From NCBI GenBank assembly GCA_965205055.1, contig OZ242030.1, forward strand, positions 4,688,801-4,752,800: 64,000 bases of DNA, written 5' to 3'. The DNA comes from CBDBBY01 sp965205055 (GTDB taxonomy: Bacteria > Pseudomonadota > Alphaproteobacteria > Rhodobacterales > Rhodobacteraceae). Under the pieces are notes generated by a model. The model was not told the origin of the DNA. It worked only from the letters and a program-made list of their open reading frames with translations, and did not search any database. Below, one piece after another: positions 26,069 through 34,804 of the stretch (position 1 is its first letter; every line of letters starts with the position of its first letter). Both the position numbers and the translations under genes were made by a program.

Positions 26069-28369
26069 TTAGTCTTCCGGCCTTTGCTTGGCGCCGAAGC
26101 TGCCAATGATATTGTACTGGAACTTTATATTGTGGGGAGCATCTGTATCCCTTGGTCCCATGCCCCAGCTTCCGGCAATTTCAAGGTCGGAACTTAATTC
26201 GCGATTGCCGTAGAAATTCCCTTGGAACACCCCGCCAGCGCCGCCCGGTCCGGCCCCGTGGATCGCGCCGGAACCGCCGTAGGTAAGCTGTTCCATCAGC
26301 GCCACTCGCAAATCGTATTGATCCCTCCGCCGGTTGTATGCTGCCGTCGCAACGAGGTCGCTGGGGTCCGGCGCCGTGCCCGGTCGCTCATCCATCGGGA
26401 TGCTATCGGCAGGATTTATCAGATTTGTAATTGGCCTCAAACCGGCCCAGCCGTCGACCGATGGTCCGTTGATTTCATCCTGCACGTCAGCTGCAGTTCG
26501 CCGCTGGCCGACTAGATTGAATTTCGCCACGCCTTTGAACGCGCCGTTCGCATCTATGGGGACTGCGGAGCCGGTCGGGGTGCCGTCTTCATTCATGTAG
26601 ACCTTGAACCCTTGAGGATACGTAATCCAAATCTTGTCAAGGTTGCTCCATTCTTCAAAGTTGGACAATTCGCCTCTGAGATTAGTTGCTCCGGTTCCCC
26701 CTTTCGCGATGTTCACCGTCAAAGTCGCATCCCCGCGCAGAAACCTGTTGGCTGCATTTGCAGGGCTGACGACTGTTCGCGAAGAACTATCGGCTGTGCC
26801 AGTGAACGCTCTCGCGAGAGTCGCCCCCTCGAATGTTCCGCCCGTGATCGCTGTCCCTATGTCTCTGGTCCGCTGGCCGTCGCTGTCCGCAAATGCTGTG
26901 TACCCGAAATGCATGCCCTGCACTCGCGAGGTTGAAACGCGGAAATAGTCGGTATTGAGGAGAATTGTCTGAGTCAGTGGAACCAAATTCCCATTACCAT
27001 CTCTTTCTGTCACCTCGGTATAATCGGTTCCGTCCGACTGTTTCGCTGTGACGCTGTCGGAGCCAGCGATGCCACTGGTGCCAAGGGCACGAGGATCCCC
27101 AGTGAACACGAACAGCCCGTACGCAGCGTAATTCAGGTAATAATACTTGTCGTCGCTGGGACAAGCGCCGTTGTTCGCGCTTGAAAGCGAACGGTCAGGG
27201 CAGGTTACGTCTCCCGAGTTCGCATCCGGTTCAAGAACATCGTCTACGCCGGCGCTGTTGGACAGCCAGACCTCGTACATGCCTAGACGCTCTTGACCTG
27301 CAGGACGCGCGAAGGTGCCCGCCACATAATTTGCTTGCGAATTCAGTTGCGTCGAATCCGGTTCTGCGATGCCCCTCCAGTAGAAATCGCCGTTTCCGAA
27401 CCAATTGGTTTGTTCGGTTCGTCTCGGATATGTTCTGACGAGCGGTTCATCGAACGTGATCTTGAGATCCCATGCGTTTCCGCCGTTGGCCACATCGGCA
27501 AAAGTATTGCCTATATCTCGGTCGATTTTTTTTCGCATATCCAAGTAGTCGGTGTCGTAATCGCCTGTGGCCGCACGGGTGCGCAGCCCGCCGGTGCGGA
27601 TTTGAAGGCCGGAATTGGTGATTGTCAGCCCGGTTTGAAGGCTTGTATCGAAATTGACCCGTCCCTGCGCGTGAGTAACATACCCCTCGACCTTGAATTC
27701 GTCTCCGCTGCCGAAGACGCTTTTGCCCGCGGAATACATTCTGGTCTGGAATTTATTGGCCGTGATGACATCGTCTCCAGTATTGGCGATCTGAGTATCG
27801 TCAGTAGTGGATGCATCCTTGGTTCGTGCCGTCCTAAAGATCCTTATGGTGTTGGCGCCGTCATTCGGTTCCAAAGCCTCGCCGCCTGCCAGCTTGTAGC
27901 GCTCGAGCCTCGTTCCGTACCAAGCGAGAGAAGCAAGCGCCGTGTCGAGGCGTCTCGTCAGCGTTCCTTGGAGCGCCTCCAAACGGGTGAAGCGGTCGAA
28001 CGCAGCGAGTTGTTCTGTCGGCGTTGCGCTCGCCGAGGCTTGGATGGCTTTGTATGCTGCCTTGACCGCATCGTCGATTGCTTTTCTGGCTTTTTCAATC
28101 TCGGTCCGTGCCCCGGCGCGGTTTACACCGCTAGCCAGCTCGATCGCATCTTCAGCTTGTTTCTGGAGCCTATCCCGCTCCGCCGATCCGGAATCCCCGT
28201 TATCGTCGTCCCCGTTATCGTCGTCCGGGGTTCCGCCGTTCGTATCGCCGTCCGGGGTTCTGTCCTCCGCGCCCGTCGGTCCGGCGGGAGGATTGCCGCC
28301 GGAGCATGCGCCGACCAGCAATGCCGCGCTGCAGGCGAGGGCGGCCACGAGTTTCCAATTCACTTTCAT
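26069..28369 (-). CDS. Large surface-type lipoprotein with helical N terminus and TbpB-like features (paralogue C)
   Basis: A 766-residue predicted lipoprotein: MKVNWKL then a hydrophobic stretch ending in the lipobox LVGAC. An Asp/Gly/Asn-rich linker follows (repeated NGDDD-type units), then a helical segment (about 60-135). The domain shared with paralogues A and B comes next (YYLNYAAYGLFVFTGD, MHFGYTAFADSDGQRTRDI, GTFEGATLA), ending in GNFYGNRE, EIAGSW and IGSFGA. Start at ATG 28369, where the lipoprotein signal begins and GGAG lies just upstream. A strong terminator follows at 26011. A TTGAAT-N17-TATGTT pair about 90 bases upstream could be its promoter. Confidence 0.72.
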   Translation of the reverse strand: MKVNWKLVAALACSAALLVGACSGGNPPAGPTGAEDRTPDGDTNGGTPDDDNGDDDNGDSGSAERDRLQKQAEDAIELASGVNRAGARTEIEKARKAIDDAVKAAYKAIQASASATPTEQLAAFDRFTRLEALQGTLTRRLDTALASLAWYGTRLERYKLAGGEALEPNDGANTIRIFRTARTKDASTTDDTQIANTGDDVITANKFQTRMYSAGKSVFGSGDEFKVEGYVTHAQGRVNFDTSLQTGLTITNSGLQIRTGGLRTRAATGDYDTDYLDMRKKIDRDIGNTFADVANGGNAWDLKITFDEPLVRTYPRRTEQTNWFGNGDFYWRGIAEPDSTQLNSQANYVAGTFARPAGQERLGMYEVWLSNSAGVDDVLEPDANSGDVTCPDRSLSSANNGACPSDDKYYYLNYAAYGLFVFTGDPRALGTSGIAGSDSVTAKQSDGTDYTEVTERDGNGNLVPLTQTILLNTDYFRVSTSRVQGMHFGYTAFADSDGQRTRDIGTAITGGTFEGATLARAFTGTADSSSRTVVSPANAANRFLRGDATLTVNIAKGGTGATNLRGELSNFEEWSNLDKIWITYPQGFKVYMNEDGTPTGSAVPIDANGAFKGVAKFNLVGQRRTAADVQDEINGPSVDGWAGLRPITNLINPADSIPMDERPGTAPDPSDLVATAAYNRRRDQYDLRVALMEQLTYGGSGAIHGAGPGGAGGVFQGNFYGNRELSSDLEIAGSWGMGPRDTDAPHNIKFQYNIIGSFGAKQRPED

Positions 28370-28465
28370 TTCTCCGTCTAGGTCATTTGCCTGAATGCTT
28401 TCCGCAGCTTGCTGCGAATCGCATGCCAAACATAAGCATTTAAAGTAAGAAATTCAAAATCAAAA

Positions 28466-28755
28466 GGGTGCGTCCCAGGGTGCGTCATGTTTTTGGGTTG
28501 AGTTGGTTCCATGCTATCGCGCGCCGCCTTGGTCCGGTGTTTCGAGTGTTACAATAGTTGTTTGACCAAGAATCTTGAAACGCGCACCGGGCGATCATTG
28601 GCATGGATATCTCGCAAGATTGGCTTGACATTCATTGAACGCCTCCGAAAAACCCTTGCGTTTGGCGCTCAGGCGTTCGCTGAACCTGCAAACCTGCGCG
28701 CTCGGGCGATTGTTTTTCCGCGGCAGGCGGCAGCTCAGCCGTTCTACGGGAAGTC
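28466..28755 (+). mobile_element. Internally deleted ISKra4-family relic
   Basis: Two copies of the terminal motif GGGTGCGTC begin at 28466 and 28478. They are followed by a TTTTTGGGTTGAG...GGTTCCATGCT stretch that matches the start of the relic at 19225. The downstream part (about 28640-28752) resembles the transposase 3' region seen at 25510, for example a frame reading QTCALGRLFFRG next to QACAFERLVFPW there. The centre of the element is missing. It fills the gap between lipoprotein gene C and the mgdD stop. Confidence 0.5.
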
Positions 28756-28762
28756 AGCCAAT

Positions 28763-29332
28763 TCAAGTGACGTATTTTACCGACGTTTCTACGGCGTGGA
28801 GAAACGAGTCGGCTGACGAACTCGCTGACAGAAGCAGATAGCACAGCTCGGATTCGCAATACACGACGCTGCCCATATGCTCCATCACCGTGCGTGTTGC
28901 TGAGCCTGCCGGAAACGAACTCGGACTTACGTCGACAGGGCAGATTCGTTCCAAAGCGCTGGCTGAATGCGCGCCGCTGAGGCGCAACGCCACCCAGTTG
29001 TCCGATTGATCGGTGTAATATGCCGCGTCGCCCAACTCGCCCGCGACCCGCTCAACAGGCGCCGGACCGTCGTTTCGAAACAAGGCGAAGTGCATGTCCC
29101 GCGCCATGAACACGAGAGTGATGCCGGACTCGTCGGAAACCGCAGCGGTTCCGGGGCGAGGCGGATCGATGCTCCAAGCCTTGGAAACCGCCGAACGGAG
29201 TCGTTTGCCTCCGCCCACCGGGCACGCGATGGAAACGATCGCCAGATCCTGGACTTCTTCAATCCTGGTTCCGCCGAACTCTTGCGAATAGCCGCCGAGC
29301 AGCGGCTCGGAAACGAGCTGGAATTCAGGCAC
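28763..29332 (-). CDS. mgdD: N-methylglutamate dehydrogenase subunit D (SoxG-like)
   Basis: A 189-residue protein related to the gamma subunit of heterotetrameric sarcosine oxidase: opening PLLGGYSQEFGG, then WVALRLSGAHSASALERICPVD and ATRTVMEHMGSVVY, which are SoxG hallmarks from the T-protein-like fold. Last gene of a leftward operon. Its start overlaps the end of the alpha-like subunit gene by eight bases. Assignment to N-methylglutamate rather than sarcosine oxidation rests on the adjacent gmaS and mgsABC genes. The subunit completes the dehydrogenase complex but is not itself known to bind a flavin. Confidence 0.82.
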   Translation of the reverse strand: MPEFQLVSEPLLGGYSQEFGGTRIEEVQDLAIVSIACPVGGGKRLRSAVSKAWSIDPPRPGTAAVSDESGITLVFMARDMHFALFRNDGPAPVERVAGELGDAAYYTDQSDNWVALRLSGAHSASALERICPVDVSPSSFPAGSATRTVMEHMGSVVYCESELCYLLLSASSSADSFLHAVETSVKYVT

Positions 29333-32273
29333 GCAGTCTTTTCCCTTCCGGATCGAAGAAATGCGGCGAGACGATTTCGACCTCTACGTTGTCGCCGCGA
29401 ACCGGGTCTGCGGCCATGACCGTTTCGCCAAGCCTGGCATCGCCTCGCTTGATGAATCCGAGGCCGATCATGTGTCCGAGGATGGGCGAATACGCGACCG
29501 AAGACATCCATCCCTCGTCGTTCTCCAACTTCTGTTCGGCGTCGACGGCGACGAAATGCGATCCTGCATTGAACGACTTTTCCCAATCGACGGGTCGAAA
29601 TCCCGCGAGCTTGAGCGCATCGTCCTTGTTGAGTTCCTCCCGTTGCGAAAGGACATTCCCGATGCAGTCCTTCTTTTTCGACACGAACCGCCCGAGCCCG
29701 AGATTCAGGGCGGTCGTCTGGCCGTTCAGCTCGTTGCCGGCCGGATGGCCTTTTTCGATCCGCATGACGCCCAGCGCTTCCACGCCGTAGGGCACGGCGT
29801 GATACTCCTCGCCCGCCGCCATCAGCGCCGCCATCATTGACCGCCCGTACGAGGCGGGGACGGCGATCTCGTACGCGAGTTCGCCGGAGAACGAGATGCG
29901 GAACAATCGCGCCGGCACGCCGCCGCACGCAGTGATCTCGCCGCACGCCATGTACGGGAAAGCCTCGTTGGAGATGTCGCAATTCTCGTCCACGATCTTG
30001 CGGAGCAGGTTTCGCGAGTTCGGACCCGCGACGGAGAACTGCGCCCAGCCGTCGGTCGTGGAAATCAGATGGACGTCCATTTCCGGCCACAGGCACTGTC
30101 TGGCGAATTCGAGTTGCCTGAACACGAGACCGGCATTCGCAGTCGTTGTCGTCATCACATAGTGATGCTCGCCCAGCCTTGCCGTCGTGCCGTCGTCGTA
30201 TGCTATGCCGTCTTCGCGGAGCATCAATCCGTACCGGACTTTTCCGACTTTGAGCGTAGTGAAGCCGTTTGAATAGACACGGTTCAGGAACGCATTCGAG
30301 TCGCGCCCCTGTATGTCGATCTTGCCCAACGTGGAAACATCGCAAATGCCGACGGACCGCCGAGTTGAAAGCACCTCGCGGTCGACGCTTTCCCTCCAGG
30401 TCGTCTCGCCTTCGAGGGGAAACCATTGCGCTCGAAGCCAAGCTCCCGTTTCGACGAAAACAGCTCCTTGCTCCTCCGCCCACGCGTGGCTCGGAGGCTT
30501 GCGGCATGGTCTGAAGCTTTTTCCCCGCGACCGGCCGCCCAGCGCGCCCATCGCCACGGGCGAGTACGGCGGGCGGAAAATTGTCGTTCCGGTCTCCTCG
30601 ACGGATTTTCCTGTGAGTTCCGCCATGATCGCAAGCGCCAAGACGTTCGAGGTTCGGCCTTGATCCGTCGCCATTCCGAGGGTCGTGTAGCGCTTCAGGT
30701 GTTCCACCGAGCGGAATCCCTCCCTGAAGGCGATCCTGACGTCCTTGACGGTCACGTCGTTCTGCTGATCCACCCAGGCGTTTCCGCGGCTCTGGCTGAC
30801 GTGCCAGAACGGAGAAATCGAGACTGCTTCGTCTTCCGCGCTCGGCGGATCGAAACTCCCGGCGGAAAATCCGCAATCCGAGGCCGCTTCAGACCCGGCC
30901 TTCGCGCCTTCCTTGAGCGCGGCCGCCAATCCGAAAGATCCCCGCGCGGCTCCTGCGACGGACATTCCGGTCGGCAGCTCGCCGTGCGGCACGAACGCGG
31001 AAATATCGGAATTCCAGGCCGGCCGCCCCCTCGTGTGGCAGGTCAGGTGGACATTCGGACTCCAGCCGCCTGAAACGGCGGCGCAGTCCGCGGGAACGAC
31101 CTGTCCTCCCGAAAGCGTGATTGAACGCAATGCCTTGCGGCCGGTTGTGTCGGCGACGCGGCCTCCCATGACAATGCTTGCGCCGGGGATATGCTGAGGC
31201 GCCGGCCCGGCCCGGGTGTCGATCACGGCCGTTATCTCGACATCGTGCCGCAGCAAGTCCGCAGCCGTGCGCCATCCGTCGTCGTTGTTCGTGAAGACCG
31301 CGACCTTCATTCCCGCCGCGACGCCGTACCGGTTCATGTACGACCTGACTGCGCCCGCAAGCATCACGCCGGGCCTGTCGTTGTTGCCGAACGCGATCGG
31401 CCGTTCCGTCGCGCCCGCGCAGAGTACCGAACGCTTCGCATACATCCGCCAAAGAATTTGGCGCGGTTTCCCGGCTGCTTGTTGCAGATGATCGGCCGTG
31501 CGCTCCAATGCTCCGAAAATTCCATGATCGAATGATCCGTAGACGGTAGTGCGGGGCATGAGGACGACGTTCGGCAGCGAGGCCAGTTCCTCGACCGCAT
31601 TCTTCGCCCACTCTGACCCGGCCGCTCCTGCGACTTCGAAAGACTCCGAATTGAGCCGTCCCCCCATGCGGAAGTCTTCGTCCGCAAGGACGACGCGAGC
31701 CCCCGCTCGTCCGGCCGCCAGTGCGGCGCTCAGACCTGCGGGTCCTGCGCCGATCACAAGGACGTCGCAGTGCCGGAAGCCTTTGTCGTAGACGTCGGGA
31801 TCCGGCTCCGACGACAAGCGGCCCAAGCCGGCGGAGGCGCGGATGATCGGCTCGTAGAGCTTTTCCCAGAGCGATTTGGGCCACATGAACGTTTTGTAGT
31901 AAAAGCCTGCGGTCAGGAACGCCGAAAACAGGTCGTTGATCGACATGAGGTCGTGTTCAAGGGAAAGTCGGTGGTTCTGGCTCGTCGCGGCCAATCCTTC
32001 GAACAATTCGACGGTGGTCGCTTTGGTGTTCGGTTCCTGGTGCGGGCCGCTTCTCAATTGAACGAGCGCATTGGGCTCTTCCGATCCGGCGCTGAACACG
32101 CCGCGCGGCCGGTGGTATTTGAATGAGCGCCCGACAAGGCGACGGCCGTTCGCAAGAAGCGCGGCCGCCAGCGTATCTCCCGGATGCCCCTCCAAGCTTC
32201 GCCCGTCGAATGTGAATCTCAGCGTTTGCCCCCGGTCGATCAGGCCGTCGCAAATCCTGAAGTTCTGGCTCAT
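29325..32273 (-). CDS. mgdC: N-methylglutamate dehydrogenase subunit C (SoxA-like alpha subunit)
   Basis: A 982-residue cytosolic flavoenzyme subunit. An N-terminal Fer2-like domain (RFTFDGRSLEGHPGDTLAAA; FKYHRPRGVFSAGSEEPNA) is followed by a Rossmann nucleotide-binding domain (VLVIGAGPAGLSAALAAGRA). A C-terminal GcvT-type tetrahydrofolate domain follows (GKIDIQGRDSNAFLNRVYSN; FSGELAYEIAVP; EALGVMRIEKGHP), where formaldehyde can be captured as methylene-THF. Order and length match the alpha subunit of heterotetrameric sarcosine oxidase. ATG 32273 overlaps the delta gene stop by four bases. In the N-methylglutamate pathway the complex oxidises N-methylglutamate to glutamate and a C1 unit. Confidence 0.88.
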   Translation of the reverse strand: MSQNFRICDGLIDRGQTLRFTFDGRSLEGHPGDTLAAALLANGRRLVGRSFKYHRPRGVFSAGSEEPNALVQLRSGPHQEPNTKATTVELFEGLAATSQNHRLSLEHDLMSINDLFSAFLTAGFYYKTFMWPKSLWEKLYEPIIRASAGLGRLSSEPDPDVYDKGFRHCDVLVIGAGPAGLSAALAAGRAGARVVLADEDFRMGGRLNSESFEVAGAAGSEWAKNAVEELASLPNVVLMPRTTVYGSFDHGIFGALERTADHLQQAAGKPRQILWRMYAKRSVLCAGATERPIAFGNNDRPGVMLAGAVRSYMNRYGVAAGMKVAVFTNNDDGWRTAADLLRHDVEITAVIDTRAGPAPQHIPGASIVMGGRVADTTGRKALRSITLSGGQVVPADCAAVSGGWSPNVHLTCHTRGRPAWNSDISAFVPHGELPTGMSVAGAARGSFGLAAALKEGAKAGSEAASDCGFSAGSFDPPSAEDEAVSISPFWHVSQSRGNAWVDQQNDVTVKDVRIAFREGFRSVEHLKRYTTLGMATDQGRTSNVLALAIMAELTGKSVEETGTTIFRPPYSPVAMGALGGRSRGKSFRPCRKPPSHAWAEEQGAVFVETGAWLRAQWFPLEGETTWRESVDREVLSTRRSVGICDVSTLGKIDIQGRDSNAFLNRVYSNGFTTLKVGKVRYGLMLREDGIAYDDGTTARLGEHHYVMTTTTANAGLVFRQLEFARQCLWPEMDVHLISTTDGWAQFSVAGPNSRNLLRKIVDENCDISNEAFPYMACGEITACGGVPARLFRISFSGELAYEIAVPASYGRSMMAALMAAGEEYHAVPYGVEALGVMRIEKGHPAGNELNGQTTALNLGLGRFVSKKKDCIGNVLSQREELNKDDALKLAGFRPVDWEKSFNAGSHFVAVDAEQKLENDEGWMSSVAYSPILGHMIGLGFIKRGDARLGETVMAADPVRGDNVEVEIVSPHFFDPEGKRLRA

Positions 32274-32557
32274 TTGCTGCGCCCGGCGCTCAGCGCCGCG
32301 TCCCTCGCCAACTCGACTTTCGAAATCTCGTGAGTGACCGTGTCCCGGGTGACGATCAGCCAGGATCGGTCTCCGTGTTCGTGATACCACAACTCCCTGT
32401 GTGCGCCCGCCGGATTTTCCCGGACGTACGCGTAGTCGTGGAATTTCTCCGCCGCGTCGGGATCGGACCAATCCGGCCGGTCGATCAGGCGGGCGTCGCC
32501 GAGGACGACGAATTCGGAAGAATCGCGCGGTCCGAGGAGTGGATGGTTGATGATCAT
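32270..32557 (-). CDS. mgdB: N-methylglutamate dehydrogenase subunit B (SoxD-like delta subunit), without the zinc cysteines
   Basis: A 95-residue small subunit recognised by GPRDSSEFVVLGDA, FHDYAYVRENPAGAHRELWYHE and DRSWLIVTRDT, all SoxD hallmarks. Classical sarcosine oxidase delta subunits start with a CPWCGPR-type segment whose cysteines bind zinc. Here that place reads HPLLGPR, and the protein has no cysteine at all. It may be typical of the N-methylglutamate dehydrogenase branch or a local loss. Lies between the beta-like gene (21-base gap) and the alpha-like gene (4-base overlap). Confidence 0.85.
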   Translation of the reverse strand: MIINHPLLGPRDSSEFVVLGDARLIDRPDWSDPDAAEKFHDYAYVRENPAGAHRELWYHEHGDRSWLIVTRDTVTHEISKVELARDAALSAGRSK

Positions 32558-32578
32558 GGCGGTCGTCCGATTCCGGAG

Positions 32579-33826
32579 TCAGTGCAGGTTGGGCTGGGCG
32601 CCCATGCCCTTTTCATCGATTATCCGCCCTCTCCGGAAACGGTCCAGGCGGAACCCGGTCGCCGTTTCGTGGGGAGAGTCCGTCGCCAGAAGATGCGCGG
32701 TGCAGTATCCCGACGCGGGAGTCGCCTTGAATCCGCCGTAGCACCATCCCCCGTTGAAATAGAGGCCGTCGATGTGCGTTTTGTCGATGAAGGGGGATCC
32801 GTCCATCGACATGTCCATGACGCCGCCCCAGATTCGAAGCAGCCTTGCCCGGCCGAGCGCGGGCATCAACGCCATGCCCCCTTCGCAGACATGCTCGACC
32901 GCCGGCAGATTCCCTCGCTGCGCGTAGGAATTGTATCCGTCGATGTCCCCGCCGAACACAAGGCCGCCTTTGTCGGATTGGCTCACATAGAAGTGGCCGG
33001 CTCCGAATGTGACGACGCCGGGCAGTACCGGCTTCAACCCTTCCGAAACGAAAGCCTGCAGCACGTGCGACTCGATCGGAAGCCGCATTCCCGCCAGCGA
33101 CATGACCCGGCTCGACGATCCCGCGACGCATACGGCGACCTTGCCCGCGTCGATCGGCCCCTTGCTGGTTTCGACCCCGATGCACGTTCCGTTCGCAATC
33201 TTGAAGCCGGTCACCTCGCAATTCTGGATGATGTCGACGCCCAGAGCATCGGCGCCGCGCGCGTATCCCCAAGGCACCGCGTCGTGCCGAACGGTGCCGC
33301 CGCGCCGCTGGAGGAGTCCGCCCTTGACGGGAAACCGGGCGTTCTCGAAATCGAGTATCGGACAAAGGCGCTTGAGCGCGTCGGGGCCGAGCAGTTCCGC
33401 ATCGACCCCGGCGAGGCGCATGGCGTTGGCGCGTCTCGCGAAGGCGTCCCGCTGCGGATCGCTGTGGAACAGATTGACGACCCCCCGCTGCGACACCATC
33501 GCGTTGAAATTGAAATCCTGCTCCAAGTTTTCCCAGAGCTTCAGCGAGAATTCGTAGAACGGCAGATTTTCGGGAAGCAGGTAGTTCGAGCGGATGATGG
33601 TCGTGTTTCTTCCGACGTTGCCGCCGCCGAGCCAGCCCTTCTCGAGCACCGCCACGTTCCGAATGCCGAACTCCTTGGCCAGATAGTATCCTGCGGCCAT
33701 GCCGTGTCCGGCGCCCACGATGACGACATCGTAGCGCGGCTTCGGCTCGGGCTCGCGCCAAAGGCGGTGCCAGCCCTTGTTGCCGGTCAATCCTTCCTTG
33801 AATATCCTCCAAGCGGAATAACGCAT
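32579..33826 (-). CDS. mgdA: N-methylglutamate dehydrogenase subunit A (SoxB-like beta subunit)
   Basis: A 415-residue flavoprotein that should carry the substrate-oxidising FAD and a covalently attached FMN. The Rossmann start reads VVIVGAGHGMAAGYYLA, one residue shorter than the GGGGHG of classical sarcosine oxidases. GWLGGGNVGRNTTIIRSNYL follows. The FMN-attachment region GGTVRHDAVPWGYARG is intact, with His181 as the likely attachment site. SMDGSPFIDK and GWCYGGFKATPASGY close the FAD site. First structural gene of the leftward soxBDAG-type run, 128 bases downstream of the glutaredoxin gene. Confidence 0.86.
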   Translation of the reverse strand: MRYSAWRIFKEGLTGNKGWHRLWREPEPKPRYDVVIVGAGHGMAAGYYLAKEFGIRNVAVLEKGWLGGGNVGRNTTIIRSNYLLPENLPFYEFSLKLWENLEQDFNFNAMVSQRGVVNLFHSDPQRDAFARRANAMRLAGVDAELLGPDALKRLCPILDFENARFPVKGGLLQRRGGTVRHDAVPWGYARGADALGVDIIQNCEVTGFKIANGTCIGVETSKGPIDAGKVAVCVAGSSSRVMSLAGMRLPIESHVLQAFVSEGLKPVLPGVVTFGAGHFYVSQSDKGGLVFGGDIDGYNSYAQRGNLPAVEHVCEGGMALMPALGRARLLRIWGGVMDMSMDGSPFIDKTHIDGLYFNGGWCYGGFKATPASGYCTAHLLATDSPHETATGFRLDRFRRGRIIDEKGMGAQPNLH

Positions 33827-33954
33827 GAGTTCGAAACCTCAGTTCGTCCCGGCAGAATTCGCGCCGCGCCGCAATACGTGTTCCGATCCGGCGCGAAGAA
33901 TCAAGACGTCTGCTCCGAAACCATTCGTTGCGAAAGCCGGACTCTCGCCCGCTT

Positions 33955-34596
33955 TCAGCCCGCTTGCGCGGCGGACGGCGAGAGCGAGCACCGGCCTCGG
34001 TCCGGATTCGGCTCGACGTCCCTGTCGAGGATTTCGCCGAGCCGGTCGGCTCCGCCCACGTAATCCCCGTCGATCCAGATTTGCGGAACCGTGACGGGCG
34101 TTTTCGGCCCGATGATGGGTTTGACGCGCGCCAGCATTTCGTAAAGCGCTTGCGGATCCTTGACCACGTCGTGGTATTCGTAGTCCAGACCGGCGTCTTC
34201 CAGATAAGTCTTCGCGCGCTTGCAGTGAGGGCAGGTTTCTTTTCCGAACATGCGATTTCCCGATGCGGGGGTTCTGCGAGCGTGCGCGTCGATGACCGCT
34301 TCGGTGAACAAGCCCCTGTTGAGAGCGTGTCCTTGGCTGACGACTTTTCCCTCGACCAGGACGATCGGCGCGTGCCAGCCGCCGCGGGCGAGCGGGCGCC
34401 ACCATTCCGACAGCCATTCCTTGGTTTCCACGCGGGCGGGGACGGAAGCCAGCTCGTTTTCAAGAGTGTCCTTGATGATGTCCGAAGTGAGCGAGCACTC
34501 GCCGCAGGGAATGTTCACCTTGAACGGCCCCCACGAGCCCGCCCACCTGTAGAGCGTGACGTCCACGGCGCCGGCCGGGTTCGGTTCGTTGGCCAT
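33955..34596 (-). CDS. Two-domain thioredoxin-fold protein with C-terminal glutaredoxin
   Basis: A 213-residue protein. The C-terminal half is a glutaredoxin: CPHC active site (FGKETCPHCKRAKTYL), TVPQIWIDGDYVGG. The N-terminal half has its own CXXC (IPCGECSLT) and a PIVLVEGKVVSQG stretch that looks like a second, divergent thioredoxin-like fold. Start at ATG 34596, with AGGAG eight bases upstream. An upstream ATG would add 57 unrelated residues. It is the first gene of the leftward mgd operon, divergent from mgsA, so it probably serves the pathway, perhaps as a reductant or chaperone for its cofactors. That role is inference. Confidence 0.78.
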   Translation of the reverse strand: MANEPNPAGAVDVTLYRWAGSWGPFKVNIPCGECSLTSDIIKDTLENELASVPARVETKEWLSEWWRPLARGGWHAPIVLVEGKVVSQGHALNRGLFTEAVIDAHARRTPASGNRMFGKETCPHCKRAKTYLEDAGLDYEYHDVVKDPQALYEMLARVKPIIGPKTPVTVPQIWIDGDYVGGADRLGEILDRDVEPNPDRGRCSLSPSAAQAG

Positions 34597-34746
34597 AAGG
34601 CTTGCTCCTTGCAATCCAAGCGCTGGCGAGCTGCTTCGAAAGAGCCGCTTCGCCGGAAAGACATGAGTGCGCGCGCGGCGAATTTCAATGGCTGCCTCTC
34701 CTCGCTCTTCCTTAGCATCTATCGTCGGCGATGTCGCAAAAATAAC

Positions 34747-34774
34747 TTGACATTGATTGAAATTCAACTATTTT
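34747..34774 (+). promoter_or_regulatory. Promoter of mgsA with a palindromic operator in the spacer
   Basis: TTGACA (34747-34752), a 16-base spacer and TATTTT (34769-34774) lie 31 bases before mgsA. The spacer contains the perfect palindrome TTGAAATTCAA (34757-34767). A repressor bound there would block the promoter. The XRE-cupin protein encoded at the end of the operon is the obvious candidate. The leftward operon's promoter should lie in the same 208-base divergent gap. Confidence 0.6.
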
Positions 34775-34804
34775 TAATGCGGTGAAAAAAGAGAGATTGA
34801 ACTC

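Noticed and set aside
28763..33826. True heterotetrameric sarcosine oxidase (soxBDAG)
   Set aside because: Subunit architecture is the same, but the adjacent mgsABC and gmaS genes and the cysteine-free SoxD-like subunit favour N-methylglutamate dehydrogenase.
32330..34063. 577-codon plus-strand frame opposite mgdA/mgdB
   Set aside because: Antisense shadow of the SoxB/SoxD-like genes.
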